Part shown: positions 51,500-62,913 of the stretch, in pieces
Layout of the letters: every line of letters begins with the position of its first letter
Position numbering within the stretch: the first letter of the stretch is position 1
From: Panulirus ornatus
Lineage: Eukaryota > Arthropoda > Malacostraca > Decapoda > Palinuridae
Direction of reading: 5' to 3'
DNA: 64,000 bases
Assembly: GCF_036320965.1 (NCBI RefSeq)
Contig: NC_092232.1
Span: forward strand, 60,394,523 to 60,458,522
Notes under the pieces: model-generated
What the model was told of the DNA's origin: nothing
Databases searched by the model: none
The model's input: only the letters and a program-made list of their open reading frames with translations
Translations under genes and position numbers: made by a program

Positions 51500-52320
51500 A
51501 ATCATACTAGTTTGGTGATGATGATCAGGAATGATGATAGAAAAGTCCCTTCCAAGGAAGAGCGGGAAAAGAGAGGAAGGGGGGGAAGAGCAAGATTTGT
51601 TAGAGGAAGTGAATTTTAGAGGTAGGAAAAGAGCCAGGGCTTAACCCAGCTTGCATAGGAATAATAGGATAAGTAGGGCAGAGACGATGAGTGGAGGGCG
51701 AGTTTAATTTTTTTTGTTTTTTTTTATTGATAATCGTATCGTAGATTTATTTTTCATTTATTTATTCATTTATTATCTATCTATTTATTTATTCATTTAT
51801 CTATTTATTCATTTATTTTTCATTTCAATAAGGATATAGGAGGAGATGGATCGTATCTCTGGCCGATGGACACTGATTTTACCAAGGCGTTCCCCGCACG
51901 GACTTAGCAGCAAGATCTATAGTGGTTTTTAGTTTTTTAATATATGGTCACTGGATGTTGTCCAGGTTGTATATTAAACATGTTACCTGGGTGGTCTGTT
52001 CCTAGGAGATTGTTGAAGTAATCAATCCAGTGAGTATGATGTATTTGAAATCGCTCTACTTGTCTTTCAAACAATTTCCTCCAGTAGATGTTTAGAGGAG
52101 GGATTCGTACTCTATCGTGAAGTTCTGTGTTCCTGATGAACTCGTGCCATTTGATGTTAAAAACCCAACGTAGAGCTTTGTTCTGAATGATTTGGAGTGC
52201 ACGGATGTTGGATTTGGTTCTGAGTTCGAGAGATGAAGGGGCGTATGTGATAAGAGGTCGTATTGATGCTTTGTAGAGGTGCAATTTGGTTTTGAATTGC
52301 GCCTCTCTGAATCTATACAA
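51500..52320 (-). pseudogene. Jockey-like LINE, 3' UTR and RT C-terminal domain
   Basis: 51937-52320 (minus) reads FREAQFKTKLHLYKASIRPL, TYAPSSLELRT, LQIIQNKALRWVFNIKWHEF and so on, the post-RT region of Jockey-like LINEs. A T-rich, GATA-like 3' UTR lies at about 51500-51936 (includes tttattcatttattatctat). Confidence 0.75.
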
Positions 52321-52530
52321 TTTTACGAGCTCCGCTCTCGCAATACCGATCTAGACTGTATATGTCGGTTCATTCTCAGGTATACATCATAGTTTAGGCC
52401 CAGGACAGTGTTGGTGTTTGAGATGGGAATGGGTAAATGTCGGTGTATACGGGAGTGTAGGTAGATATTACTTATGTTGTATCTCTGACGTACTTTAAGA
52501 TAAGATATGTTGGATTTGGCAGGATTTGAT

Positions 52531-53320
52531 TTAATCCTCCATCATAACTCCAAAAGCGAAACGTTGTGTTTTGCTGATTAAGTGTGTGAGGGTTACGGCT
52601 CTGATTAATTGAGTAACGTCATCTGCATATTGGAGAGTGATGGAGTCCAGGTGTATAGGATTGGGAAGATCATTTGAGTAGAGTGTGTAAAGAGTAGGGG
52701 CCAGCACGGAGCCTTGAGGTACACCGGCATTAAGGAAGAAGCAGTTTGAGTAAATATCTCTGTATTTGATTCGGGTTTTTCTGTTGCTAAGATAGTTAGA
52801 GAGAAGCTTAATGGTGGGTCGTGGGAGTTGGAATTGGGTGCTTAGTTTATACCTCAATCCATCGTGCCACACGGTGTCAAAGGCTTTTTCAACATCTTCT
52901 GTGATGAGTGCGGTCATTTTGTGTGTCCGCGTGTTGTTTCTTATGTAGTTCATAATGATGTTAAGTTCATCTTGTGTGGAGCGATGTTGGTGAAAGCCAA
53001 ACTGTTTGTGTGAGAGTAGGTTGTTGTTTGTTAGGTGTTGTCTAAGTCTGTTGCTTAAGATTCTTTCAAATGTCTTCCCAATGGACTCAAGTAGGCTGAT
53101 GGGTCCGTAGTTCATTGGGTCTGTGTTGGATTTGTTGGGTTTAGGTATCATTGTGGTTGTTGCTGTTTTGAAGGCCGCGGGAAAATAGCCAGAGGCTAGT
53201 GCCGCGTTGAAGAGGAAGATGATGGTTCTAATAGTGTTGTTAGGGAGATGTGTAAGTAGTTGGTAACCAATGCCTGAATTACTTTGGGTGATTTGAGGAG
53301 GAGGAATTTGACCTCGCTCG
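52531..53320 (-). pseudogene. Jockey-like LINE, reverse transcriptase
   Basis: The minus-strand frame from 53151 carries MIPKPNKSNTDPMNYGPISL (RT motif 0/1), FGFHQHRSTQDELN, VEKAFDTVWHDGL, NAGVPQGSVLAPTLYTLYSND and the catalytic LQYADDVTQLI. A frameshift or stop near 52531 separates it from the C-terminal domain at 51937-52320. The preceding linker runs back to about 53320 with stops. Confidence 0.88.
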
Positions 53321-54059
53321 ATCTTATTGGAGTTGTGAGAAGGTGGCCGTGTGAGAGCGATTGGAGGTGTATGATCTGTTCTGAGTAGAAGTGACTGGGT
53401 CTGTTTTGTATGTGTTGTGTGACAATTCTAGTGTTTTCGTACGCCAGAGGGTGAGGGGGGTGAGGGTGAAAGATACCTTCCCAGTGTTTTTGAAAAATGT
53501 TGGCAATGTCTTGTGGGTTATGGTATAGAGTGTTGTCATTTAGTCCATTAAAGTCTGTTTTGGTATTCCTTTAAGTTTTCGGATTCTGTTCCAAAACTCT
53601 TGAGGAGATTTGATTCAGTGTTGTTCTGTTGTGGTGATAAGAGATTTCCAGTGCCCATTGTGGTCTACTAGAAGGCTGTTGAGTGTGTGGTTTCGTAGGG
53701 ATGTGAGGTCCCACCGTACTAGGCCCAAACGACGTCTGTTTTGCTCAAAGCGTCGACGGTAGCACGAGAGAAGTCTTGTTGTTTTGGGAGAAGGGAAGAA
53801 GGAGTATCTTGAAATAATGAAGATTTGGGAATAGATATATTAGCTGCCTGTATGACTGTTCCATGTATATGTTTTATTTCTGTGTTTATTAGTGTTATTG
53901 GGTGATTTTCGTAGTTTGTGGTTTAAGTGCAGTTGGAGAGAGTGTTTTGAAGCTCTCCCAGTCTGCTCTTTTGTAGTGGTAGTGTGATGGTGATGGGACG
54001 AGGATAGGGTTACACTAGAGATGAAGAAATATAGGAATGTGGTCGGAACCACACAGTGA
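53321..54059 (-). pseudogene. Jockey-like LINE, linker between endonuclease and RT
   Basis: Several short minus-strand frames (for example 53539-53324 with TLYTITHKTLPTFFKNTGKV) broken by stops. They lie where the endonuclease-RT linker is expected. Confidence 0.55.
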
Positions 54060-54653
54060 TCATGGAGACAAGAAATTGGGAAGAAAATTACTGGCTCTGT
54101 TGGAGAAGACAAGGTCAGGTCTGCCTTTTCCTCCTTGGCCAGTGAAGACGGTGTGGAAGTAAGGACCTAGGAAGTTAAGACGTTTGTAAGAGTATAAAGC
54201 GAATAAGTTATCACCGTGGGAATTGTTTCTGCTGTGGTGGAAGGTCCTGTGTTGGGCGTTGAGGTCAGCTAGAAGGTAGACTGGGATATGTGTGTAATTG
54301 AATACTGTGTAGAGATCATGGAGTGGAATGGTAGTGTTGGGTCGAGAGTATGTAGTGCAGAAGATAATGAAGCCGTGTATTGTGTTTATCTTAACTGCTA
54401 GAAAGTGTTCGTATTGCCATGAGATGGCGAGGTATTCGTGTTCGATGGTGTTGCATATGAGAATGGCGACTCCCTCGTGTCTACTGTCTGGAGACTGTCG
54501 TGATGTATACCCGTAATGTCTAATTTTGTATCCGTTGGTGATACATGTGATGTTAAGTATCACAACATCGGGTTTTTTCTCTACGAGGAGAGTGGCAATC
54601 AGATGACGGCCATTGTGATAGCTGCGCACGTTAAACTGTAAGATTTTTAGCAT
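54060..54653 (-). pseudogene. Jockey-like LINE, AP endonuclease
   Basis: From ATG 54653: MLKILQFNVRSYHNGRHLIA (catalytic Asn), KKPDVVILNITCI (where the usual Glu of QET appears changed to ITC), YGYTSRQSP, GVAILICN, VYLLADLNAQH (D, N) and RPDLVFSN. The C-terminal SDH motif is lost after a stop near 54060. The expected QET reads NIT here, so even the intact part may be inactive. Confidence 0.82.
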
Positions 54654-54904
54654 TTTACGACTTATGGAAGTTTATTGGCCTTCTGTGTCTGTTGTTGATG
54701 AAGGCCGTTGACTAATCGTTTGAGTGTTTCACGTGTATCATGTTTCCAGTCTTGGGTTGGGATATATCTGGTGAGGGGTCAGGAGAGGGGAGAAGGGAGG
54801 GGAGAGGGTCACTGTCGACAATTTGAAGGTCGAGGTTGACCGTAGGTGGGTTGTCTGGTGTGTCAGCAAGGTCAGGTGCGGTCTTGGAGCTGCAACCTCC
54901 AGAG
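54654..54904 (-). mobile_element. Jockey-like LINE, 5' or ORF1 end
   Basis: G/T-rich sequence between the endonuclease and the resumption of the right arm, possibly the end of ORF1. No zinc knuckle is visible, so assignment rests on position. Confidence 0.4.
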
Positions 54905-55796
54905 TCCTATATTAAGTGATGATTTTTTTTTCACTGTGGATATTTATTTTTATGATATTGTCTTCTACTTGTTATATTAGATAATCATCATGATATAGAT
55001 GTTAAGCCCAAAGTAATAATACTGTGTACGCACAGCTAAAAAGCTGAAACAATATCAATTTGAATACTAACGTAATATATTGTCGGCAACAATAGCAACA
55101 ACCAATGAGGTGTCCCTGTCACCTAGCCAGCCTGGAGGGAAGTGGAGTCGGCCGGTTATGTTAGCAGTGTTGCCAACATGACTGCGGTATAGCTATAGGT
55201 AATGATAGACTTTACGTTTGTCTTACACAACAACACAGAGCCGGGCGGGGAACTGAGTGAGTCTTTACCTTTCAAAGGTTTCTGGGAATCGAGACTAAAT
55301 ACTGGAGAGTGAGTTTGTATCCCTCGTAGATAAGTATTAAAGGATCCGTGACGCTGTCTTCAGGTATTGTATATAAATAGAGACAGAGACTTATGGTGTA
55401 TGATTAGAATAACCATACAGGACGACCAGGAACATTAGTTTATTGCAGTAACATGACAGATTAACCTTAATTACATTTAATATGACCTCCATCCCCCAGC
55501 CACGGCCATCAACAACTTGGTGAATCCTTGTGGCAACACAATGGACGAAGTTTGTGCATAAAGAGAAGAATGACACAACAATACCAGGCATTAGAAGCCT
55601 GCCATATGTAGGATAACCAGACTTACATTCTCTCGAAGGCCACACAATGAGGGCTCATGTGATACAGGTTTAGAAAAGCAGGTTTGTTGATTGATACAGA
55701 CCAGACCTTAGATTTTAGCCTGACAACAATGAACCTTTATTAGCATGAATTTTCATATGACAAGTAACAAACAGAGAAAGAAAGATCAATATCTGG
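54905..55796. other. Arm segment D and flank (right arm)
   Basis: The inverted counterpart of about 6965-7860 (for example ccaacatgactgcggtatag against ctataccgcagtcatgttgg). The (CT)n run at the left-arm position 7353-7446 is missing. Confidence 0.6.
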
Positions 55797-55962
55797 CCAT
55801 AGATATGTCTCAAGATATCTTGCTATATATAAAGACTGTAAAGATCAATATATGACCATAGATGTGTCTCAAGATATCTTGCTATATATAAAGACTGTAA
55901 AGATCAATATATGACCATAGATATGTCTCAAGATATCTTGCTATATATAAAGACTGTAAAGA
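55797..55962. repeat. 59-bp tandem array (right arm)
   Basis: About three inverted 59-bp units (ggccatagatatgtctcaag, atatcttgctatatataaag). Confidence 0.9.
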
Positions 55963-56602
55963 GAATCAGAGATAAAACAGAAGTAATGAAAAGTAGATTA
56001 CTTGTGTTGATGGTAAGGACAAGTAGGGACTTCATGACAACATGATGAAGGTACTGTAACAACCAGTGTTTTCTAATATTTCTATGAACAAATAAAACTA
56101 ATATGTCTTAGTTAATTGGGTTGGCTGTTGGGAATGATTCATAAATCTAGCAAAATTATGTCAGAGTTAACCAAACCTCTGCTGGACCATTGTGGTACGT
56201 AGGAAGCAATTTCTTTCCTTCACGCCAGGTACTCAGTATAATTCATTATTAATTTCAATCTTTGCACAAATATTTACAATCAATTCTGATTATTTCATTT
56301 TGCGTACTTCATGAAAAATCCATGTTTCCACCACATGGCCGATTGTTCAGATATGACTGTTGCTGTGCTGTTATAAGAACTGCCTCACATATGTGAGAGT
56401 GGATGATTCCTGGACGTCACAGAGAATTTGAGGATAATACACACGACTATTCTTCCAGCATCTTCATCTGAAGTTTGACACTGAAGCCAAGTACTTTGTG
56501 ACGGATCATCTTTTATTTGTTTGTCTTCTTCTTTCCTTCTCTTTCCCTTTCCACCTTCCTTTGTGTCTTTTCTGACCCCTGATACGTTTTCATTAATCAC
56601 AG

Positions 56603-56686
<84 letters not shown>

Positions 56687-56914
56687 CTTCTCACATAACA
56701 TGACAAGACGTAACTCACACATTAGTTCTTCATAACTCTGGATTTTCCAGCAGTGATCGCTAGCTACGTGTTATCTCTGCTGCATTCTGGTCAAATCTTG
56801 CCAACACTCGTCAGCCTCAAGACAAAACACAATTAAACCTTTATTAATCATCGTTAAAGGAAGTGAAAACTCGACCTACACCTAGGAAAATCACTGACTG
56901 ATATTCCTTTTATC
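55963..56914. other. Non-coding arm segment with (CT)n
   Basis: The counterpart of 5251-6305. (CT)n at 56606-56684 corresponds to the left (GA)n. No gene recognised. Confidence 0.5.
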
Positions 56915-57225
56915 AAACCTCAGCTGCCATATCCAGGTGTGTCAGCTGCTGCCTCAGTTGCCATATCCAGGTGTGTCAACTGCTGCCTCAGTTGCCATAC
57001 CCAGGTGTGTCAGCTGCTGCCTAAGTTGCCATATCTAGGTGTGTCAGCTGCTGCCTCAGTTGCCATATCCAGGTGTGTCAACTGCTGCCTCAGTTGCCAT
57101 ACCCAGGTGTGTCAGCTGCTGCCTCAGTTGCCATATCCAGGTGTGTCAGCTGCTGCCTCAGTTACCATATCCAGGTGTGTCAGCTGCTGCCTCAGTTGCC
57201 ATATCCAGGTGTGTCAGCTGCTCTC
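56915..57225. repeat. 34-bp minisatellite B (right arm)
   Basis: About nine inverted units of the type ccaggtgtgtcagctgctgc plus ctcagttgccatat. Confidence 0.92.
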
Positions 57226-59664
57226 AGCAGATGAGGTCACGCCGAAGACTGAGCCAAGACAATTTAGGAATGTTGTGTTTACTACAAAGCAACATGAAGC
57301 ACTGCTGTAGAACTCAAGCTAGCAATTTTATTCATCATCAATATTTGCCTTACTGATGAATGTAATTGTACATTTTTTACAAAACCTTTATGGATATTTG
57401 ATTACATTTTCACGCCACATGTTTAAGTGTTACGTAATAGGTGACTGTCATTAATCCTACAATTGAATAATTACTGTTTATGACTTACCAGAAATATAAG
57501 GTAATAAACATACAAATCTAACATACACTCTGTATTTTTGGATGAGTGTGTTATTGTCATTTCCAATTTAATATGCAATCATTTCGTCCAGTATATACAA
57601 CCTGGGGTTATGTTCTCCAGCAGTCATGCACGGACGGTGGTGTGATGTGTGGCTTCACGTGTCTGGCTCCTGCACACACAACATGACCACTCCTTCTGCA
57701 TATCTTCTGCTGGTATTTGTATATCTATTAAGACAGTCTTAATGGGGCTGGACTTAGGCGTAATAATCATAGCTAGGCTCCCGTTAGTATATGTATTCCT
57801 TTTCACTTTCATTCGCTTTCAAAAATGAAATAAACAAAATAAGCAATATAAAAGAATGTTCCTGACCTGTGTTGGGAGGAGACCATATACTGTTCACCAG
57901 CCTTACGTATACAAGAGGTGTGGGGGCGGGTCGTCAACACAGCTCAGTAAGACACCAACAGTGGCAGTTAATTGTCAGAAGCGTTTCAAGTGAGCAGTTG
58001 CAAGGTGTGGTAATGGTGGTCAGGAAGGCTGTTCCTTGTAGCTCGCTAGTTAGCCCAGAGTTGAACGAGGTGGAGCTCAGTAGTGTACCTTTGTCGTGTG
58101 TAATGACTGGATCATCTCTGCCACGTGAAGCAATCTACTAATCAACAGTTATAGAGTCAGGATTCATATATGACAACAAATAGTTAGATAGATTGTTGTT
58201 ATATTGGGCAGGTGTTCGCCCGACATGGGCCCTTGTCTTACGACAGCCCGTTCTTAGAAGTCTGTTTACTGTACAGTTATGTTATTGTTAGAGTCACCAG
58301 CAGGTCTCCTCGTAGCAGTTATCTACTGTCGTTGTCACACTAGTGAGGTCTTCACCTACCTGTTGTTTGTTGTCGTGGTTAGATTTTCTAGGTTTACGTT
58401 CTACATCTAGAGTGTGGACGGCCCGTTCTCTGATCTAGTTTAACAGGTAATTTCTAGTTTACAGATTCGTCAGGTCCTTGCCTGGCTCGGGCCCTCATCA
58501 TACGGGCTCTGTAACACGTATATTTTATTATCTCTGAATTTACAGCTATCAACAAGTAAAGTTCGTTAACCAGAATGTGTACCGTACGGAAAAGCAAACA
58601 AATAACAAAATTTGCAACATGATAACAGTCGATATTAGCCATCAGCAGGTAAGGTCATCAAGCCGCACCATACATACGTCAGACAGTAACATCAGTTGTA
58701 TAACAGGATGTATATATGTTGTTGGATTTAAGGGCTATCACCTAAAGGTCATGAACCCAGAATGTGAACCATAAGTTCAACATAAAATGATCGTCCAGGT
58801 CCAGCAGGTAGCTGCATATGAAGCTATGAATGTCTGTCTTGATTACTGACTACGTAGAGGGAAGGGTTTGGGTAGGAAAGGAATTCGGGAGGAGTATTTT
58901 GAGGGGTTCTCGGGAGTGTGATGAGTAGGGACACAAAAATAGTCCTTCTCAGGAGGAGGGTAACAGGTCCTGAGGCTCAGCCCAGGTGATGGTGTGAGCA
59001 GTACACACATCACCAGCACACCTTTGATGGCGCTCCTACACCTTCGTGGCTGCTGCACTCCACACACGAGCAGGGGATGATGGCACATATCTATGAAGCG
59101 AAAAGGTTTTCGATGAGACTGTGCTATTTCTTCCCTTCCCTGGTCGATGATACAGCCTTTCCCCAAGGTTACTTGTCATTCCTGGTGTAACGACTTATGG
59201 GTTGAGTCCGGTAACACCTTTTGAATAATAGTATGGAACAGAGTGGAGTGACCAAGATGAACAGCGTGTTCTGCACTTCAACTGATTAATTATATGATAA
59301 GAATTAAGAGAATTACACACCATAAATGTCTCTTGCAAGGATCAAGCCAGAGATGAAGCATAGATAACTAGAAGGGTTAAGGAAACAAAAATTGTAAAAT
59401 ACCTTTACCCGGGATGAGTAGCACCTGTGGCAATGGACACACCTTCGTAATGCTTGATCACTTACAAGCGACAAACTATGATACGTAAACCTTAGGTACT
59501 GTTCGTCAGGAGAACAATTTACAAATATTCATAAAAGACATATATATGTTAGATATATCTTTATCCGAGACGTGTAACACTTGTGTGGATAGACACAGCT
59601 TTGTAATGCATGATCCATTACACGAAATGAACTTCACTAACGAAGAGTTATACAACGCGTCGTT
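57226..59664. other. Unassigned region outside the arms
   Basis: No recognised gene. Small frames (57869-58141 plus strand, 58843-59166 minus strand) lack motifs. Two imperfect related segments occur: caggtgttcgcccgacatgg at 58209 resembles caggtccttgcctggctcgg at 58470, and two blocks with gtaacac/gtagcac and cttcgtaatgc/ctttgtaatgc lie at about 59385-59470 and 59560-59640. Confidence 0.5.
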
Positions 59665-60366
59665 GAAGAACATTAATCAAATACCTATACAGAATTTTTA
59701 TGTTACGTAAAAGATATTTCTTGATAGTAGTAAACACAAGAAATGGTGACGAAAGAAAAGGGATGTAGAGGTAAATATTTTGTTAAAAAATGAATTGCTC
59801 CTGCCTTAAACTAGCTCCTTGCAATGGATTTTGTTTTAGATACCCACAGTAAGATATATTGTGTGATTAATCACTATAAATGTTTATGTTTAACAGATCT
59901 TTTATTTCTTATAGTACTTCACTGATTCAGGTTTAAGAACCTTGGTTCTGAACAATCATTATAATGCAACACAATACATATTTATCATAAATAAATCATT
60001 TATCACAATAACCATTATGTTTGTACCAGATTCTTTAAGTCCTCAATCACGTTGTTAATATATAAGGAATTTTTCCGCCACATTTCAATACATAACATAT
60101 ATCTACACGTGTGGAAATATATGTATATGTTTTTATAAATTTTTCTTTGGCTTTTATTATTAAGGTGTAAGATATCCTTCTGAAGAGAATACTAGATAAT
60201 ATTATAGGTTATGTGCGTGTGTGTGTGTGTGTGAGCGCACACAGGAGTGAAAACATATTTTACACTTACAAGGTTAAGAGACGAGGCAACACGAGTGTAC
60301 AAATCCTTCCTCAAAAGACTCACGTGATAATGATTAAAGTAGTATACACATACACACACACACACA

Positions 60367-60416
<50 letters not shown>

Positions 60417-60450
60417 AACACACACACACACACACACACACACATACTCA

Positions 60451-60505
<55 letters not shown>

Positions 60506-60967
60506 CGGCGCTTTCAATTTTTAATGTAGATTGATTTCCTATCTTAGTTTCGTCTACGGAATTCTACATCTTCAGTTCAGCACAACATTGTGGTAATGAA
60601 GGGAAAGTCACCACATTTACAAGCCGAGTGCACGTAGCTTATCCCACCTCGTTAGAGAGAAAACTTACCTGTATTTGAATTAATGAACGGGCACATAGAA
60701 GACTAAATTTTATCACACATTTATTATACAACTATATAATTCATATTATATACATTACCACATTTCCTGCACTTTCCATCACAAATTTGCTGAGGTCATA
60801 ACCTTGTACTTACCATTACCTTACAACCTTAAGGATGGTGGTCTACAACACCTCTAGATTGATGGAGAGAACGAAAAGTTTCGTTTTACTATTAAGACCA
60901 CAGAAATGCGGTAATTCCACTTCACTACCACTAACTACTAGTAATTTTACGTGTTGATTTTCATGGA
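59665..60967. repeat. Third copy of block N-O, inverted
   Basis: Inverse of about 21945-23180, including the paired (CA)n/(GT)n hairpin (60345-60500 and 60213-60232). The CA side is much longer here, about 150 bp with CCA and AAA interruptions. Confidence 0.85.
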
Positions 60968-61170
60968 TAAGATTTTCATCCTCTGAGCGAAGCCATACAA
61001 TAATCGTCCTTATCTACTCTGAGCATTGGATAGCCTCCTGATGATCAAGATTGCTGTTTTGGTTGTCCGTTTCCCTTGTTACTGGTGCGCCTCACTGCAC
61101 ACCTTACATGAGTGCCTTCCACAGTATTAGGGACAGCTGCTGGGCCTCACTGTAGCTACTTCTGGGACGG

Positions 61171-61473
61171 TTGCCAATCTTCCTCGTATTCCCTCATGAC
61201 CACAGCGCCAAACCGACTCCCGCCATCAGGCCGAAACGCACAAACATTTCTGACAAAATTGAGACAACCACTTTTGCGTCAGTTTTGACACCAAGTGAAT
61301 TTCTACGACAATTACGTTCAAAATGCTTGGTTTTTCGTTCATGGATTGAACAGAAGCAACCAACGATGGTTGCTACTGCCCAATCCATGAAGTCCCCCCC
61401 ACCACGGAAAGGTAACCAAGCTTCGGGGGGGATGGGTGTTTACCCTGACGCCAACGGAGAAACTCAATATTAG
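61171..61473 (+). CDS. Uncertain ORF M (copy 3 of 3)
   Basis: The same frame as 36541-36879 (the repeat starts at about 60968). It ends earlier, at GETQY, because the sequence changes after 61470 and meets a TAG. The opposite-strand frame (61388-61194, MDWAVATIVGCF) is also kept and can be extended upstream here to MLSCSNLMRAESGY (61545). The coding strand remains unresolved. Confidence 0.28.
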   Translation: MPIFLVFPHDHSAKPTPAIRPKRTNISDKIETTTFASVLTPSEFLRQLRSKCLVFRSWIEQKQPTMVATAQSMKSPPPRKGNQASGGMGVYPDANGETQY

Positions 61474-61562
61474 TGCAGAGATCTTTTCCTCGGTAAAGAA
61501 AGTGTAGCCGGACTCCGCCCTCATGAGGTTACTGCACGACAGCAAAGATCACCCTTTGGTAG

Positions 61563-61584
61563 GCTGTGCTATAGGCAGCACAGC
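61563..61584. other. Perfect 8-bp stem hairpin
   Basis: GCTGTGCT, loop ATAGGC, AGCACAGC, located between ORF M copy 3 and the convergent winged-helix gene. Its function is unknown. Confidence 0.6.
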
Positions 61585-61662
61585 TCCGTCAAAGATCTCA
61601 CTCCATAAGTGAACTTATATAGATTCCTTTTTTAACATTTTGTCTTGTCTATAAGGAACTCA

Positions 61663-62340
61663 TCAGTTCTTCTCCAGTGAAAGCAAAAAATCATCGAGAA
61701 ATTCATTTGCTTTCTCAATATCAGGATCTTGTGGCTCTGTGTGGGGGACGGGGCTGGTGGTCTCTGTGACTTGCTGTGTCTGGGGAGCGGGGCTGGTGGT
61801 CTCTGTGACTTGCTGTGTCTGGGAAGCGGGGCTGGTGGTCTCTGTGACTTGCTGTGTCTGGGAAGCGGGGCTAGTGATCTCTGTGACTGGCTGTGTCTGG
61901 AGATCAGGGGAAGTCTTGGGTATAAATTTCAATATACTGTGAGCGATATCGTCTCTCAACCGATTCCTCTCGATCTTCTCTTGCACGGCCTTCATGATAC
62001 GTTTGGGCGGCTTTCTCCATTTTCTTTGCATTTCAGTTGGTGATCCTGCGCCATCGAGCCACATGATACCAGAATAGTATCGTTCCTGTTTCCCAACGGG
62101 TCCAATCTTGGTGTCACACATGATGCCGAGTGAACCCAAATGGCGACCGATGTTTACGTTGGAAGCCACGGGCTCGTTATGTATCTTGCAGTAACTTTCA
62201 TACCGTTGCTGCAGCTCTTTCCTGCTGATAAGGTACCGCTTCATAGTAATAGTCTTTCCCTTCATTTGAACGAAGGTATTCATGAAACTAACAAAGGAAG
62301 CCTTTCCTTTGTAATCCCGTTTGTAGTAACAGAAAGCCAT
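61663..62340 (-). CDS. RFX-like winged-helix protein with 13-aa repeat tail, 225 aa
   Basis: An intact intronless ORF from ATG 62340 (MAFCYYKRDY). Residues 10-97 form a winged-helix-like domain: YKGKASFVSFM (10-20), SRKELQQRYESYC (39-51), NVNIGRHLGSLGI (61-73), GPVGKQERYYSGIMWLDG (80-97). The last stretch resembles the RFX wing (GxRGNSKYHYYGI type). It is a clear paralogue of the protein at 16492-17238, with the same spacing of conserved residues. A basic region follows (RKWRKPPKR, 106-114). Next come four 13-residue repeats of the type TSPASQTQQVTET (143-194), a partial fifth, and an acidic end (NEFLDDFLLSLEKN) that looks like an activation-type helix. A DNA-binding regulator or replication protein is inferred; the D5-primase C-terminal wing is an alternative relative. 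Confidence 0.72.
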   Translation of the reverse strand: MAFCYYKRDYKGKASFVSFMNTFVQMKGKTITMKRYLISRKELQQRYESYCKIHNEPVASNVNIGRHLGSLGIMCDTKIGPVGKQERYYSGIMWLDGAGSPTEMQRKWRKPPKRIMKAVQEKIERNRLRDDIAHSILKFIPKTSPDLQTQPVTEITSPASQTQQVTETTSPASQTQQVTETTSPAPQTQQVTETTSPVPHTEPQDPDIEKANEFLDDFLLSLEKN

Positions 62341-62560
62341 TGAAGACGTGGATTGGGTCAGGCGAAGTTACACAGACTAACAAGATAGTCCTATAATCAA
62401 TGGTCCTGTATCAGCACTGAACTCGAGATACGTCAGAACGACAATTTCAACCCAGGGCTGGAGGGCCAATTGATGATATTCTCACGTCTTGCTCAACCAA
62501 GTAACCTCGGTTAGACCTTGTTTATATTTAAATATAGTAAAGCTAATATAGTGAAGCTTG
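62341..62560 (-). promoter_or_regulatory. Promoter module of second winged-helix gene
   Basis: In gene orientation: cttcACTATATTA near 62555, ACTATATTT at 62538-62530, TAACCGAGGTTAC at 62513-62501, and TTACTTGGTTGAG starting at 62504, 34 nt after the TATA-like element. The ATG is 164 nt further, giving a longer leader than in the other two gene types. Confidence 0.6.
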
Positions 62561-62597
62561 ATGATTCTATTCATATGTAAGTTGCAATGTAGTTTAA

Positions 62598-62913
<316 letters not shown>

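Noticed and set aside
57869..59166. ORFs 57869-58141 and 58843-59166
   Set aside because: They have no recognisable motif, no second copy and no promoter module; chance frames are likely.
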